The notes under the pieces were generated by a model. It did no database searches, had not been told where the DNA came from, and worked only from the letters and a program-made list of their open reading frames with translations. From a candidate division FCPU426 bacterium (GTDB lineage Bacteria > Oederibacteriota > Muellerivitia > Muellerivitales > DAHXKG01), in the NCBI GenBank assembly GCA_027366525.1, contig DAHXKG010000002.1:186001-250000 (forward strand): 64,000 bases of DNA. The letters run 5' to 3'. The position numbers and the translations under genes were made by a program. Position 1 is the stretch's first letter; every line of letters begins with the position of its first letter. Positions 25,197 through 35,158 of this stretch are shown here, piece after piece.

Positions 25197-27125
25197 TCAA
25201 TGAAGTGCAACTGCGCAAATACTTTGGCGCCCACCTAAGGGGTACCAAAGTCCTTGTTGAGAAGCAAACGCGACTTTAAATCCATCAGGTGATAACGCCG
25301 GTGCTGAACTTGGTAACTGTGAAGGAACTATCATTTTAACAGTTGATAAATTCAAATTTAAAATTCCAACATATTTTTTTTTGAAAAAACCTTGGGTGGA
25401 GGCTTGAAAAACAGCTTTTTGGGTGTCAGGAAATAGTTGCACCGCGGTTACTTTCATAGGTATTTCTTTTACTTTTCTTGCACTAGACTTTAGTGGATTA
25501 AAAATCCAAAAAGAAGTTGAATTTTTTGAAGCTACTAAAAATAAATATCGATTCACATTTTGGGATGGAATCACTTCAGATATTTGAAAGAACTTATGTT
25601 TTTTCTTGTTAACAGTAGCCCAGTGTTTTAACTGCGCTCCCCATTCCTGCTGATGCACATAATAAACATGGTGTATTTTCAAATGATGAAAAAAACTTGT
25701 TAAAAGAACCGCATAAGTTTGGAATTGCGGATTGAATTTTTCAATAGTAGAAATAGATTGATAATTAGCAACAAATAAAATTTGTTTCCCATTTTGAATC
25801 CAAGCGGGACTTTTTAAATTTGCAAATGACCTTGAAATTAATTTTTTTCGAAAAGAATTCAAATTAATTGAATTTAAATATGAAAAACCATAATTCCGAG
25901 TAATATATAAAAACTTGTTTTTATGTGGAAAATAGGACTGTTGCCCTTGAAAGGGTAAAACATTTTTATGGACTAAAACATGCTCCATTCCATTTTTAAC
26001 ATTGATTAATAATAACTGACGATCATTACTAACTCCTGGATCAACAAGTATTGCTCGACCTTCATCAACAAAAATGGGATGCATCATCATTGGGCTCTTG
26101 ATTTTAAATGCTCGAATATGTTTGGAATGACTTTTAATTAAATTCAAACCCCAAGTTTTTCGATTCTTTTGGACAAAAGCTAATTCATGCCCGTCAGGTG
26201 CATACGTAATATATCCAATTTTTCCTGATAATCCTTTCAATACTTGACCTATATTTGATATCGGAACCTGATTAGAGGATGATGGAAAATTTTCAACAGC
26301 AATGGGGAAAAGAAAAATCATTGAACCAAAAAGGCAAATCATTCTTAATAAGTTAACATGTGTTGATTCTTCTTCAATTGGTGTGAAGGCACTAATCACT
26401 CCTGTAAGTACAGCATATAAACCAATAATTAAACTTATAATTGGAATACTCAGTAAAGAATTTGAAAAAAAAGCGATTGCGGATAAAACTAAAGCTAATG
26501 CAGCAATACGATAAGCTCCATGACCTCCAAAACGATTTTTAAAATATGAAATTAAATACCACACGGTATAGGCTAAAAATAAAATCAAAAAGCCAACCAT
26601 CAACCCTAAATTCTGAATTCTAAACCACAAACTCAACCCAACACCCATAGCGTATATTGCAATTAAAAATAATAATAACTCTTGAAAAGAAATTAATGGG
26701 ATTTTCCATGCATTCAACGAATTAGATTTTTGTTGTCGTTTCTGGATTTCATATGTGCGTCGAGTTCTGCCACGACTTATTCCTAAACCAAAAAAACCAA
26801 TGGCGGTTAATAAATATGGAAATTTCAATGATAAAAATTGTTTGGCAACAGATCGAATATCAAATTCTCTAAAAGAAATAAAATGGAAAATAAGACTTAA
26901 AAAAATAAAAAAAAATCCGAAAATCGTTATAATCCAAGTTACCATAAGATTAGGTGTTTCATAAACGCGTGACAATGCGGCCGTTGTATAAATTGAGTCA
27001 AAAGCAGCAGAACGACGCCGTGGACCAGATCCTACTCCCGTTGCAATTTTAGGTGCTTCTGCTTTTGCATTTCCAAGCTCAGCTAAAGACTCGAGTTCTT
27101 TCATTTTTTCATTATCGTCTGCCAC
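25197..27125 (-). CDS. Polytopic membrane protein fused to a C-terminal beta-propeller
   Basis: A 642-residue protein. The N-terminal 50 residues are charged and soluble. About six or seven membrane helices follow between residues 60 and 280 (for example VTWIITIFGFFFIFLSLIF, ELLLFLIAIYAMGVGLSLWF, LLRMICLFGSMIFLFPIAV). Residues about 295-642 form repeated PD40/WD40-like blades, with the diagnostic pieces ITYAPDGHELAFV near the start and ALSPDGFKVAFAS near the end. TolB-like propellers bind proteins or peptides. A membrane-anchored propeller suggests an extracytoplasmic binding domain, but no function is known to me. It lies downstream of sppA on the same strand. Confidence 0.6.
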   Translation of the reverse strand: MADDNEKMKELESLAELGNAKAEAPKIATGVGSGPRRRSAAFDSIYTTAALSRVYETPNLMVTWIITIFGFFFIFLSLIFHFISFREFDIRSVAKQFLSLKFPYLLTAIGFFGLGISRGRTRRTYEIQKRQQKSNSLNAWKIPLISFQELLLFLIAIYAMGVGLSLWFRIQNLGLMVGFLILFLAYTVWYLISYFKNRFGGHGAYRIAALALVLSAIAFFSNSLLSIPIISLIIGLYAVLTGVISAFTPIEEESTHVNLLRMICLFGSMIFLFPIAVENFPSSSNQVPISNIGQVLKGLSGKIGYITYAPDGHELAFVQKNRKTWGLNLIKSHSKHIRAFKIKSPMMMHPIFVDEGRAILVDPGVSNDRQLLLINVKNGMEHVLVHKNVLPFQGQQSYFPHKNKFLYITRNYGFSYLNSINLNSFRKKLISRSFANLKSPAWIQNGKQILFVANYQSISTIEKFNPQFQTYAVLLTSFFHHLKIHHVYYVHQQEWGAQLKHWATVNKKKHKFFQISEVIPSQNVNRYLFLVASKNSTSFWIFNPLKSSARKVKEIPMKVTAVQLFPDTQKAVFQASTQGFFKKKYVGILNLNLSTVKMIVPSQLPSSAPALSPDGFKVAFASQQGLWYPLGGRQSICAVALH

Positions 27126-27150
27126 TTAATTTCTCCTAGTTGAAATTTAA

Positions 27151-28125
27151 TTAAAATAAACGATATTCTAAGTTGAAATTTCCAACAGATGAAACATAAT
27201 GCCATGGAACTAATGATTCAATCATATGCCCCCACCGCATTGGATTTTCTGAGCGTAAAATCGGATGCCCTTTTATACCTGCCAGTTTAGCTCCCAGATC
27301 TACTGCATCATAAAAATTTCCAAGTTGATCGACAAATCCAAGTTGATATGCTTTTTGTCCATTTAAAATTCGTCCATCTGCAAATTGTAAAACATAGTGT
27401 TTAATTTCTTGTTGCGTAATTTCATGAATTGGTACTTTAAAATCTTGTGCTAATTTTTGCGCAAAATCCTTTTTGCGACAATGAATTACCGCATTGAGAA
27501 ACTGGTGAAAAACTTGATTAATCGTCTTTTGTAAATATATGCGTTCTGCGGGCGTTAAATTTCGGTCAAAATTACCTGTATCCTTAAATTTACCGCTTTT
27601 AATATCAACAAATTTAATTCCTAATTTATTCAATAAATTAGTTGCATCTGGAAATTCCGCAATAACGCCAATGGATGCTGTAATTGTTCCAGGATCTGCA
27701 ACAATTTTATTGCAAGCAGAAGCAATGTAATAGGCTCCCGAGGCTGCAACACTTGACATACTTGCAATAATAATTTTGTGATTTTTCTTTCGTGCTTTTA
27801 GAATTTCAGAATAAATTTCTTGTGAAGGAGCAACCGCACCACCTGGACTATTCAATCTAAGAATTAATACTTTTAGATGGCTATATCGAAACGCATGTAT
27901 TTTTTCTAAAATAGGTTCACTAGATACAATCGGCCCACGAATACTAAGCAAGGCAATTTGATTAGATGAATTTAAAATAAAATTACCAGATCCTCCAACC
28001 ACCTGTTGAAAAGCACTGATCACTAATATAAAACAAATAAATAAAACTAGGACAACAACCCCTAAGAAGATTCCAAAAACCCATTTTTTATTTGCATGAG
28101 GCTGTTTTAGCATGCTTTCAGACAT
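27151..28125 (-). CDS. sppA: Signal peptide peptidase SppA (short form)
   Basis: A 324-residue serine protease of the S49 family with one N-terminal membrane helix (about residues 15-38). The catalytic serine lies in SVAASGAYYIASACNKIVAD and the general-base lysine in IKSGKFKDTGNFDRNLT. The clamp motif LRLNSPGGAV is also present. It degrades signal peptides left in the membrane after secretion. The length fits the single-domain bacterial form. Confidence 0.92.
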   Translation of the reverse strand: MSESMLKQPHANKKWVFGIFLGVVVLVLFICFILVISAFQQVVGGSGNFILNSSNQIALLSIRGPIVSSEPILEKIHAFRYSHLKVLILRLNSPGGAVAPSQEIYSEILKARKKNHKIIIASMSSVAASGAYYIASACNKIVADPGTITASIGVIAEFPDATNLLNKLGIKFVDIKSGKFKDTGNFDRNLTPAERIYLQKTINQVFHQFLNAVIHCRKKDFAQKLAQDFKVPIHEITQQEIKHYVLQFADGRILNGQKAYQLGFVDQLGNFYDAVDLGAKLAGIKGHPILRSENPMRWGHMIESLVPWHYVSSVGNFNLEYRLF

Positions 28126-28174
28126 ATACTCCCTTACGTAAAAATATGATTAAAATGAAAATAAATTTAAAACA

Positions 28175-28468
28175 TCATGGGCCTGTTTTTCGTGGTGCGC
28201 TGACTTGTTTGTTAAAAACAGGCGAGGAGTTTGCTTTAGGCATCGTCGTTCCTCGGGATTTGTGCTGCTTGCCATAAGCATTTTCTTGCTTTAAATTGCT
28301 ATCTTGAATGGCGCTGTTTTTCGCAAAATCAGCATTCTGTTTCACTAATTGTTGCTCTTTTTCTTCATCTGCAAGTAAATGACATTTTTTATATTTTTTA
28401 CCAGAACCACACGTACAGAGATCATTTCTACCTAAAGTTTTTAATCGATTTAAGTATTCTTCAGCCAT
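28175..28468 (-). CDS. Small SEC-C motif protein
   Basis: A 97-residue protein whose N-terminal third carries a zinc-binding SEC-C motif, [17 protein letters not shown] (Cys18, Cys20, Cys29, His30), the same module found at the end of SecA. The remainder is charged, rich in Lys, Gln and Ser, and probably disordered. The start is supported by AAGGAG eight bases upstream. Such stand-alone SEC-C proteins may bind ribosomes or SecB-like partners, but the role here is unknown. Confidence 0.75.
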   Translation of the reverse strand: MAEEYLNRLKTLGRNDLCTCGSGKKYKKCHLLADEEKEQQLVKQNADFAKNSAIQDSNLKQENAYGKQHKSRGTTMPKANSSPVFNKQVSAPRKTGP

Positions 28469-28487
28469 GGCTTCTCCTTAGCCCATT

Positions 28488-28517
28488 ATTATAATCAAGA
28501 TTAGATAATTTTTCCAA
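28488..28517 (-). promoter_or_regulatory. Candidate promoter for the SEC-C gene and sppA
   Basis: On the minus strand TTGGAA (28512-28517) and a perfect TATAAT (28488-28493) are 18 bases apart. This places a start about 13 bases before the AUG, just upstream of the AAGGAG ribosome binding site. Confidence 0.4.
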
Positions 28518-28536
28518 ATATCTTTTACTTGGAATA

Positions 28537-30183
28537 TTACTTTTTATTTCTTCTATTTTGGTTTTCAGTAAAAGCTAAATAATCAGAATAAGTTCCTTTA
28601 AAATCAACAAAATTGCCATTGGGTTTCAATTCTAAAATTCGAGTGGCCACCTTTGCGATTAAATCTTGATCATGACTAGAAAAAATAACTGTATAAGGGA
28701 AATCAGCTAAAGCCTTACCTAAACTAACAATTGATTCAAGATCCATATGATTGGTTGGTTCATCGAGAACTATAACATTCCCGCCCTCTAACATGATTCG
28801 GGCTAAAAACATTCGTTGTCTTTCTCCACCGGATAAAACGCTTATTTTTTTTTCTTGCTGATCACCTGAAAATAGCATTTTACCCAGTGTTCCACGTAAT
28901 ATTTGAGAATCTTCTAGCGGTGCAAATTTTCGAAGCCATTCCAATGCCGTAATATCTTCATAAAGCTCTTCATTTACATCTTGGGGCATGCTATTCAACC
29001 GCACAGTTTCTCCCCATTTCACACTCCCGTAATCTTGTTTGATTCCTAAATACGGATTCGAATTTTTTTCTGGTGAATAATTTGATAATAAGGTTTTAAT
29101 TAATGTGGTTTTCCCAATCCCATTTGATCCTAAAACAGCCAATTTTTCATCATTTCCTAAAATAATATTGAAATTATTTAAAACTAAAAGTTTATCATAA
29201 CTTTTACAAAGCCCTTTAACCGTTAATATATCCTTGCCAGGCTCAACTTGAGCTTTAAATTTCAATTTGGGATATTGACGAGAGGAAGGTATGATTGGTT
29301 CTAATTCAATTTTTTCTAACAACTTTGCACGACTAGTTGCTTGAGCACTTTTACTAGCGTTTGCAGAAAATCGAGCAATAAATTCTTTTAATTCACTAAT
29401 ACGTTTTTCTTTTTGTGCATTTTCAGACAATTTGGCATCAAGTATTTGTTTACTATTTTCTTCAAAAAAATCATAATTTCCAGTATAAATAGTTACTTTT
29501 TGTCGATCCACATCACAAATATGTGTACAAACATGATTTAAAAAATGGCGATCATGACTAATAACAATAATTGTTCCATCATAAGCATTAAGATAATCTT
29601 CCAGCCAATCAATTGTTTTTATATCCAAATGATTAGTGGGTTCATCCAGTAGTAATACGTCTGGCTGGGCATAAAGAACTTGAGCTAAAAGCACTCGAAA
29701 TTTCCACCCACCAGTAAGTTGCTTCATGCTCCAATTATGCTTAGTCGTTTCAATACCTAATCCTTCCAATAATTCACCTGCACTTGCAATAATGGTATAT
29801 CCGTTTTTATCAATAAATTCTGTTTCCAATTCAGAAACACGCAATCCCTCTTCATCCGTTAAATTAGCTTTGGCATACAAAGCGTCTTTTTCTTGTTGAA
29901 TTTTCCAAAGTTGAGTATTACCAATAAGAACAGTATCTAAGACTGTGTATTGGTCATATGCATATTGATCTTGTTGAAGCACCCCAATTTGAATTCCTTT
30001 ATCCCACGTTACTTCACCTTCATCTGGTTGGATTTGTTTAGCTAGAAGTTTTAAAAAAGTTGACTTCCCAGCTCCATTAGCCCCGATTAATCCGTAACAA
30101 TATCCGGGTTTAAATCGAAGATCAACTTTATCAAAAAGAATCTGTTTACCAAATTTTAGCGTTAAATCATAAACTGAAATCAT
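28537..30183 (-). CDS. ABC-F family ATPase, YbiT-type
   Basis: A 548-residue protein with two ABC ATPase domains and no membrane segments. Walker A motifs are GANGAGKST (about residue 35) and GSNGIGKTT (about residue 350). Walker B motifs are LLLDEPTNHLD and VIVLDEPTNHMD. The linker ARFSANASKSAQATSRAKLL and the GWKFRVLLAQVLYAQPD segment match E. coli YbiT closely. ABC-F proteins bind the ribosomal E site and relieve translation stalling. The second signature motif is normal (LSGGERQR). The first reads LTGGWKFR, as in other YbiT proteins. Confidence 0.93.
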   Translation of the reverse strand: MISVYDLTLKFGKQILFDKVDLRFKPGYCYGLIGANGAGKSTFLKLLAKQIQPDEGEVTWDKGIQIGVLQQDQYAYDQYTVLDTVLIGNTQLWKIQQEKDALYAKANLTDEEGLRVSELETEFIDKNGYTIIASAGELLEGLGIETTKHNWSMKQLTGGWKFRVLLAQVLYAQPDVLLLDEPTNHLDIKTIDWLEDYLNAYDGTIIVISHDRHFLNHVCTHICDVDRQKVTIYTGNYDFFEENSKQILDAKLSENAQKEKRISELKEFIARFSANASKSAQATSRAKLLEKIELEPIIPSSRQYPKLKFKAQVEPGKDILTVKGLCKSYDKLLVLNNFNIILGNDEKLAVLGSNGIGKTTLIKTLLSNYSPEKNSNPYLGIKQDYGSVKWGETVRLNSMPQDVNEELYEDITALEWLRKFAPLEDSQILRGTLGKMLFSGDQQEKKISVLSGGERQRMFLARIMLEGGNVIVLDEPTNHMDLESIVSLGKALADFPYTVIFSSHDQDLIAKVATRILELKPNGNFVDFKGTYSDYLAFTENQNRRNKK

Positions 30184-30335
30184 AGTTTCTCCTAAATATC
30201 CGAATCATATAAATCTTGATTATCACAAATAAAAATAATTTTTAACTACCAGAATCAACTTAATTTACTTTGCTAGACTAGTGTAATACTCAATTTAATT
30301 TTATTCCTACACGATGCTGGACAAAAAATCTTTCT

Positions 30336-30776
30336 TTAATTTTTCCATTGATTACCTAGATATATTGACGATAGTGGCATTGAGTTAATAATTTGTAAAA
30401 GCTCGGATCTTACATCCGGAAATAAAATAATATTCTTAAAATCTGTCAATGAAAAAAATTGTGATTCTTTTAAAATAGAATCTGGTTTGGTTTCTACCTT
30501 AATATCAGCCGAAGTAACCCAATAATAAATATTTAATCCGTGACGATGCTTATCCATGGGAATGGAGTCATGAATTAATACTAAATTCTTTATTTCAATT
30601 TTCAAACCAACTTCTTCCTGAAATTCACGAACCAAAGCCTCGGACAATGTCTCCCCATATTCCACACCGCCCCCCGGTAATAACCAATAGCTTTTTTTGT
30701 TTTTTTCATGACGCACTAAAAGTATTTTGTTATCTTTTATTAATATTCCGGCCACTCTAATGCGAATGGAATTCAT
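30336..30776 (-). CDS. NUDIX hydrolase
   Basis: A 146-residue protein with the complete Nudix box: G-x5-E-x7-REFQEEVGL, reading from GVEYGETLSEALVREFQEEV. The substrate is probably a nucleoside diphosphate derivative, but the box does not specify which. The start overlaps the miaA stop by four bases, so it is the last gene of the mutL-miaA-nudix unit. Confidence 0.9.
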   Translation of the reverse strand: MNSIRIRVAGILIKDNKILLVRHEKNKKSYWLLPGGGVEYGETLSEALVREFQEEVGLKIEIKNLVLIHDSIPMDKHRHGLNIYYWVTSADIKVETKPDSILKESQFFSLTDFKNIILFPDVRSELLQIINSMPLSSIYLGNQWKN

Positions 30777-31699
30777 GTTTTCACCCCAAGTATTTTCAAA
30801 ACGAACGGAATTAAATCCTTCACATTTTCTTGAGAAGGAACATCCAGCCAGTTTATCGCGGAATGTTGATGCCTAAACCAAGTTTGTTGACGTTTAGAAT
30901 ATTGATGTGTTCTAGTATAGATAAGATTCAACGCTTCTGCTTCATTAATCTCTCTCTTCAAATACATTTCCGTTTCACGATATCCAATGGCTTTCCATAT
31001 CATATGATCTCGTGGAATATTTGAGTTGATTAAATTTTGAGTTTCTAAAATCAACCCATTTTTCCACATCCACAAAATACGATCTTTTATATCCAAGTCA
31101 AGCTGTTTCTGCTTTTTTTTCAATCCAATAAAAATCACATTTTCACTTCCAAGCTTTTCAACCGGTTCTTGTATAGAAGTAGATCCAAAATATTTTTCTA
31201 ATGCTCGGGAAATACGATAAGCATCATTGGGATGGATTTTCAATGCCGTGGTTTGATTAAGAGCCCGAAGCCAATCATGCGCTCGAGAAGACCCTAACCG
31301 CAGCACTTCTTGATGAATCCAATATCGGATGTTGGAATTGGATAAACTGGTTGGATCAACACCTTCAATTAGTGATTTTAAATAAAAACCTGCCCCTCCT
31401 ACTAAAATTACCTTTTGATTTTGTTGCTGTAACTGACGAATACGGTGCAGAGCTTGAGAAACAAATAAACCTGCACTCCAATTTTCGGGTAATGAAACAG
31501 AAGCAATAAAGTGATGTGAAACTTTTTCTTTCCATAACAGTGGTGGTTGACCGGTTCCAATTTCAACACCCTTATAAATTTGGAAGGCATCCACGGAAAC
31601 AATATGCGTGTTTAAGCGTTGACTTAATTCATACGCAAGTGCCGATTTTCCTGTACCCGTTGCTCCAATTAAAACTGGAATTTTGTATGAAAAAATCAC
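30773..31699 (-). CDS. miaA: tRNA dimethylallyltransferase MiaA
   Basis: A 308-residue enzyme that adds a dimethylallyl group to A37 of tRNAs reading U-starting codons. The P-loop GATGTGKSALA is near residue 13, followed by SVDAFQIYKGVEIGTGQP, GGAGFYLKSLIEG and the C-terminal KRQQTWFRHQ. All are family signatures. The length is typical. It is two bases downstream of mutL, a widespread mutL-miaA pairing. Its substrate DMAPP comes from the isoprenoid route that includes dxs in this window. Confidence 0.96.
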   Translation of the reverse strand: MIFSYKIPVLIGATGTGKSALAYELSQRLNTHIVSVDAFQIYKGVEIGTGQPPLLWKEKVSHHFIASVSLPENWSAGLFVSQALHRIRQLQQQNQKVILVGGAGFYLKSLIEGVDPTSLSNSNIRYWIHQEVLRLGSSRAHDWLRALNQTTALKIHPNDAYRISRALEKYFGSTSIQEPVEKLGSENVIFIGLKKKQKQLDLDIKDRILWMWKNGLILETQNLINSNIPRDHMIWKAIGYRETEMYLKREINEAEALNLIYTRTHQYSKRQQTWFRHQHSAINWLDVPSQENVKDLIPFVLKILGVKT

Positions 31700-31701
31700 T
31701 T

Positions 31702-33528
31702 TTAGTGCCGATCAAACCTTCTATAAAGTTCCGAGAGTGAAATTGAAATTATAGTTGGCCTTCCATGTGGACATGCAAAAGGGATGGATTCTCGCCGCAT
31801 TTGATCGATTAATTGTTTCATTTGATTTTCATTAAGATGCTCGCCTGCCATAACGGCACTCCGACAAGATAAAAAAGTAATGGCTCTTTCTCGCAATTCC
31901 TCAAACCGATTCTTTTCTTTAACTTCTATGGTCTCCGATTGGCTTAATTTATCTATAAAATCCTTTACCAATTGTTTTACATTTTTGTCTTTAAAATCCG
32001 CAGGAACCGAATTAATCAAAAATGTGTTTCGACCAAACTCCGTGATTTCCATTCCTAGTTCTTTTAAAAAAGCACTATGTTCAATTAAAAAACGACTTTC
32101 CTTAAGAGTAAGATCCAGCTGTTCTGGAATCAGCAGTGGCTGTATTTCCAATTGTTGATTTTGAAGTTTTTTTAGCCAGTGTTCAAAATTCAATCGTTCA
32201 TGAACCGTATGCTGATCAGCAATAAATAATTCAGTATCTGATTGAAAGACAATAAAAGTATTAAAAATTTGAGTAAAATTATACAATACAATGTTAGGAT
32301 CAATTTTCCGCGCTGCAGAACTTGATTTTAGGATTTTAACGTCATTAAGCACCGTAGTCATGGTTAGGTTGGTCAATGAATTTTTAAAAAGATCGTTTGA
32401 AAATTGGCTAATAGAATCTTGAGTGGATTGTGGTACCATTTTTTCTTCGGTACTTTTATTAACATCGCCCCCCCATTCTACATGCGTTTTTTCAAATGAA
32501 TTTACCATGGGGTTACTTTCTAGCGTTGGCTGATTTGAAATATTCGATTTTAATAATTGTTCTCGTATGACATGAACAACCATTTGATAAATTTCATGTT
32601 CATTCGTAAATTTCACTTCGCGTTTAGTTGGATGAACATTTACGTCAACTTGACCAGGCGGAATCTGCAAAAACAAAACAACCATTGGGAATCTTTTGGT
32701 TGGAAGTAATGTTTGATAAGCCGTTAAAACAGCATAATTCAATGATGAATTCATTATCCAACGATTATTGACAAAATAGATCATATTCTCTCGAGTTGAA
32801 CGAGTAACGGTTGGAATACTTATGACTCCTTTTACGCCGATTAAATTATAAGCGGCCTCAAAGGGTAACATATTTTCACAAATATTTTTTCCAAATACTT
32901 GTTCTAATCGTTGATTAAACGTCGAGTGACTCATTTGAAATATAATAGTGGAGTTTACTTTTATTTGAAATGCAACACTAGGAAATGCTAATGCATACGT
33001 TAGAATGGTTGTTAAGATATGCCGTTCTTCCGTGGTCTTTTTTTTCATAAATTTCAATCGAGCGGGGGTCGATGAAAACAACTTAGAAATGGAAACCGTT
33101 GTTCCTGGATTCCGTGCAACATCGCGGGTTTCCATAACAGATTCCAAGTTGATTTTTAAATATGTTCCCACTTCTTGATCAACTTTTCGGGTAGTGATAG
33201 TAAAATCAGAAACTGAAGCAATGCTGGCTAGTGCTTCGCCTCGAAATCCAAATGACTGAATGGTAAATAAATCTTCGACGTTTTTAATTTTACTTGTAGC
33301 ATGTTTATGAATCGACAAAAGTGCATCATCTTTTGACATCCCTTCACCATTATCACTCACTTGAATTAATTGAAAACCAGCGTCTTGAATTTCAACATCG
33401 ATTCTAGTGGCATTTGCATCTAACGCATTTTCAATGAGTTCTTTTACAACCGACGCGGGTCTCTCAACAACTTCACCGGCTGCAATTTGATTGACAACTT
33501 GGGGTGGCAAGACCTGAATTCTATTCAT
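31702..33528 (-). CDS. mutL: DNA mismatch repair protein MutL, endonuclease type
   Basis: A 608-residue protein. The N-terminal GHKL ATPase has all motifs: QIAAGEVVERPASVVKELIE, DNGEGM, SFGFRGEALASIA, and the GTTVSI region. The C-terminal domain carries the endonuclease metal site as DQHTVHERLNFE (family DQHAxxERxxYE with Ala to Thr and Tyr to Phe), then SCRSAVMAGE and ACPHGRPTI. MutL of this type nicks DNA itself, so strand discrimination should not rely on MutH/Dam methylation. A Gln/Ser-rich linker of about 80 residues (about 330-410) joins the domains. Confidence 0.96.
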   Translation of the reverse strand: MNRIQVLPPQVVNQIAAGEVVERPASVVKELIENALDANATRIDVEIQDAGFQLIQVSDNGEGMSKDDALLSIHKHATSKIKNVEDLFTIQSFGFRGEALASIASVSDFTITTRKVDQEVGTYLKINLESVMETRDVARNPGTTVSISKLFSSTPARLKFMKKKTTEERHILTTILTYALAFPSVAFQIKVNSTIIFQMSHSTFNQRLEQVFGKNICENMLPFEAAYNLIGVKGVISIPTVTRSTRENMIYFVNNRWIMNSSLNYAVLTAYQTLLPTKRFPMVVLFLQIPPGQVDVNVHPTKREVKFTNEHEIYQMVVHVIREQLLKSNISNQPTLESNPMVNSFEKTHVEWGGDVNKSTEEKMVPQSTQDSISQFSNDLFKNSLTNLTMTTVLNDVKILKSSSAARKIDPNIVLYNFTQIFNTFIVFQSDTELFIADQHTVHERLNFEHWLKKLQNQQLEIQPLLIPEQLDLTLKESRFLIEHSAFLKELGMEITEFGRNTFLINSVPADFKDKNVKQLVKDFIDKLSQSETIEVKEKNRFEELRERAITFLSCRSAVMAGEHLNENQMKQLIDQMRRESIPFACPHGRPTIISISLSELYRRFDRH

Positions 33529-33556
33529 ATTCCATTTTCATATCAAACAAGATATT

Positions 33557-35158
33557 TCACGAATTTTGATCGATTGGAAGCGAAGAAATCGCTTCATAAA
33601 TCTGAATTTTTTCTTTTTTACCACGAATTGTTTTAATCGGTAATTTATTAAAATTAAAATTATTTTTGGATAGATTCCATGTTTTTTCAGAAACTAAGAT
33701 TTGATTACTTTGGGATTCACCCTCTAAACGCGAGGCCACATTGACCACATCACCAATGGCGGTGTACTCCATCCGGCGTTCACTTCCAATGTTACCTACA
33801 ATTGCTTCCCCAGAATTGATTCCAATACCTATTTCAATTTGAATTGAAAAACGTTTCTGCCAATCGGAATTTAATTCAAAAATTCTTTCTCGCATTTTTA
33901 ATGCCGTTTGAATACAACGAAATGCATGATCCGTCATTGAAATTGGAGCACCATAAATAGCCATAATGGCATCCCCGATAAATTTATCCAACGTCCCTGA
34001 GTACGAAAAAATTATTTCGGACATGGAACTGAAATACTCATTGAGTATTTTGACAATGGTCTCCACCGGTTGCTGTTCCGTTAAACTTGTAAATCCTCGA
34101 ATATCGCAAAATAAAACACTAATTTCCTTTTTCCCCCCACCCAGTTTTATTGATTGAGGGTTTTTTAAAAAATCTTCGACAATATTTGGGGATAAATATC
34201 GTTGAAGTGAAGTTCTAAGCCGTTCCTCTTTGCGAGCATTATCAAATAGTTTTGCATTACTAATTGCAATTGCAGCTTGATTAGCAAATGCAGATAAAAA
34301 ATACATATCCTCTTCATTAAAGGTTGAAGTCCCTTCTACTTTATCAACATAAATAACTCCAATAATTTTCTCGCGTTCCCAAATTGGAACACAAATGATT
34401 GAAGAAAGAGGAAGCGCCTTTAAACTATCACGTCCGGAAAACCGAATGTCATGTATGGGATCCAAAACGAGAGCTGGAAGCCGTTCCCGCAAAACCGTTT
34501 CGACTATTGTTTTGCTATATGGTGCTTGCGCTTCATTCCAGCTAATTAAGTGAGTCGAAACAGGATCTAGTGTACCAGCTTCATTTTGTAATAATAAAAA
34601 GCCGCGATTGGCTTGCATTACTTTAATAGCCATCGTCATAATAATGTTCAAAAGAGTCTTGAGTTCCAATATTGAATTAACAATATTTCCCACTTCATAT
34701 AGTGTTAAAAGTTTTTTGTGCGCCAATTCATTGATATTGGATAATTTTGAATCGGATTTATCTGTGGAAACTTCAACAGCAAATCTTAATCGGGTATTTC
34801 CGATTGCAATAATATCTTGAGTTCGAATTGGACTTTCTGAAATTTTTGCTCCATTAATAAATGTTCCATTCGTGCTTCCTAAATCTTTTACATGGACACC
34901 ACTCATTCCCAAAATGATCTGACAATGCTGACGAGAAATAAGTGGATCTGTTAAAACAATGTCGCAGGTACTCGACCGGCCGATTGAAGTGGTGGGTCGT
35001 GTAATTTTGTAGCTTTGTCCTTGTTCAATACCGGCTAAAACAGTAATGGTAATTTGAGGTTGTTTCCCAGATTTTGCGGGTGTTAATACAATACGACCTT
35101 GTGGAATTTCAAAATTACTTCTTGGTTTCTCTGAATTTGATGAATTACTAATGTTCAT
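33557..35158 (-). CDS. FHA-GAF-class III adenylate/guanylate cyclase
   Basis: A 533-residue soluble signalling protein. An FHA phosphothreonine-binding domain lies at about residues 35-125 (TSIGRSSTCDIVLTDPLISR, then RQHCQI, LGSTNGTF). A GAF domain lies at about 160-310 (ICVPIWEREKIIGVIYVDK). A class III cyclase domain lies at about 345-525. The catalytic metal aspartates are in LFCDIRGFTSL and KFIGDAIMA, and the purine and transition-state residues lie in YTAIGDVVNVASRLEGE, so it should be active. The DKFIGD lysine favours ATP over GTP. It overlaps the kinase gene by ATGA, and its FHA domain is a plausible reader of phosphorylation by that kinase. Confidence 0.92.
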   Translation of the reverse strand: MNISNSSNSEKPRSNFEIPQGRIVLTPAKSGKQPQITITVLAGIEQGQSYKITRPTTSIGRSSTCDIVLTDPLISRQHCQIILGMSGVHVKDLGSTNGTFINGAKISESPIRTQDIIAIGNTRLRFAVEVSTDKSDSKLSNINELAHKKLLTLYEVGNIVNSILELKTLLNIIMTMAIKVMQANRGFLLLQNEAGTLDPVSTHLISWNEAQAPYSKTIVETVLRERLPALVLDPIHDIRFSGRDSLKALPLSSIICVPIWEREKIIGVIYVDKVEGTSTFNEEDMYFLSAFANQAAIAISNAKLFDNARKEERLRTSLQRYLSPNIVEDFLKNPQSIKLGGGKKEISVLFCDIRGFTSLTEQQPVETIVKILNEYFSSMSEIIFSYSGTLDKFIGDAIMAIYGAPISMTDHAFRCIQTALKMRERIFELNSDWQKRFSIQIEIGIGINSGEAIVGNIGSERRMEYTAIGDVVNVASRLEGESQSNQILVSEKTWNLSKNNFNFNKLPIKTIRGKKEKIQIYEAISSLPIDQNS

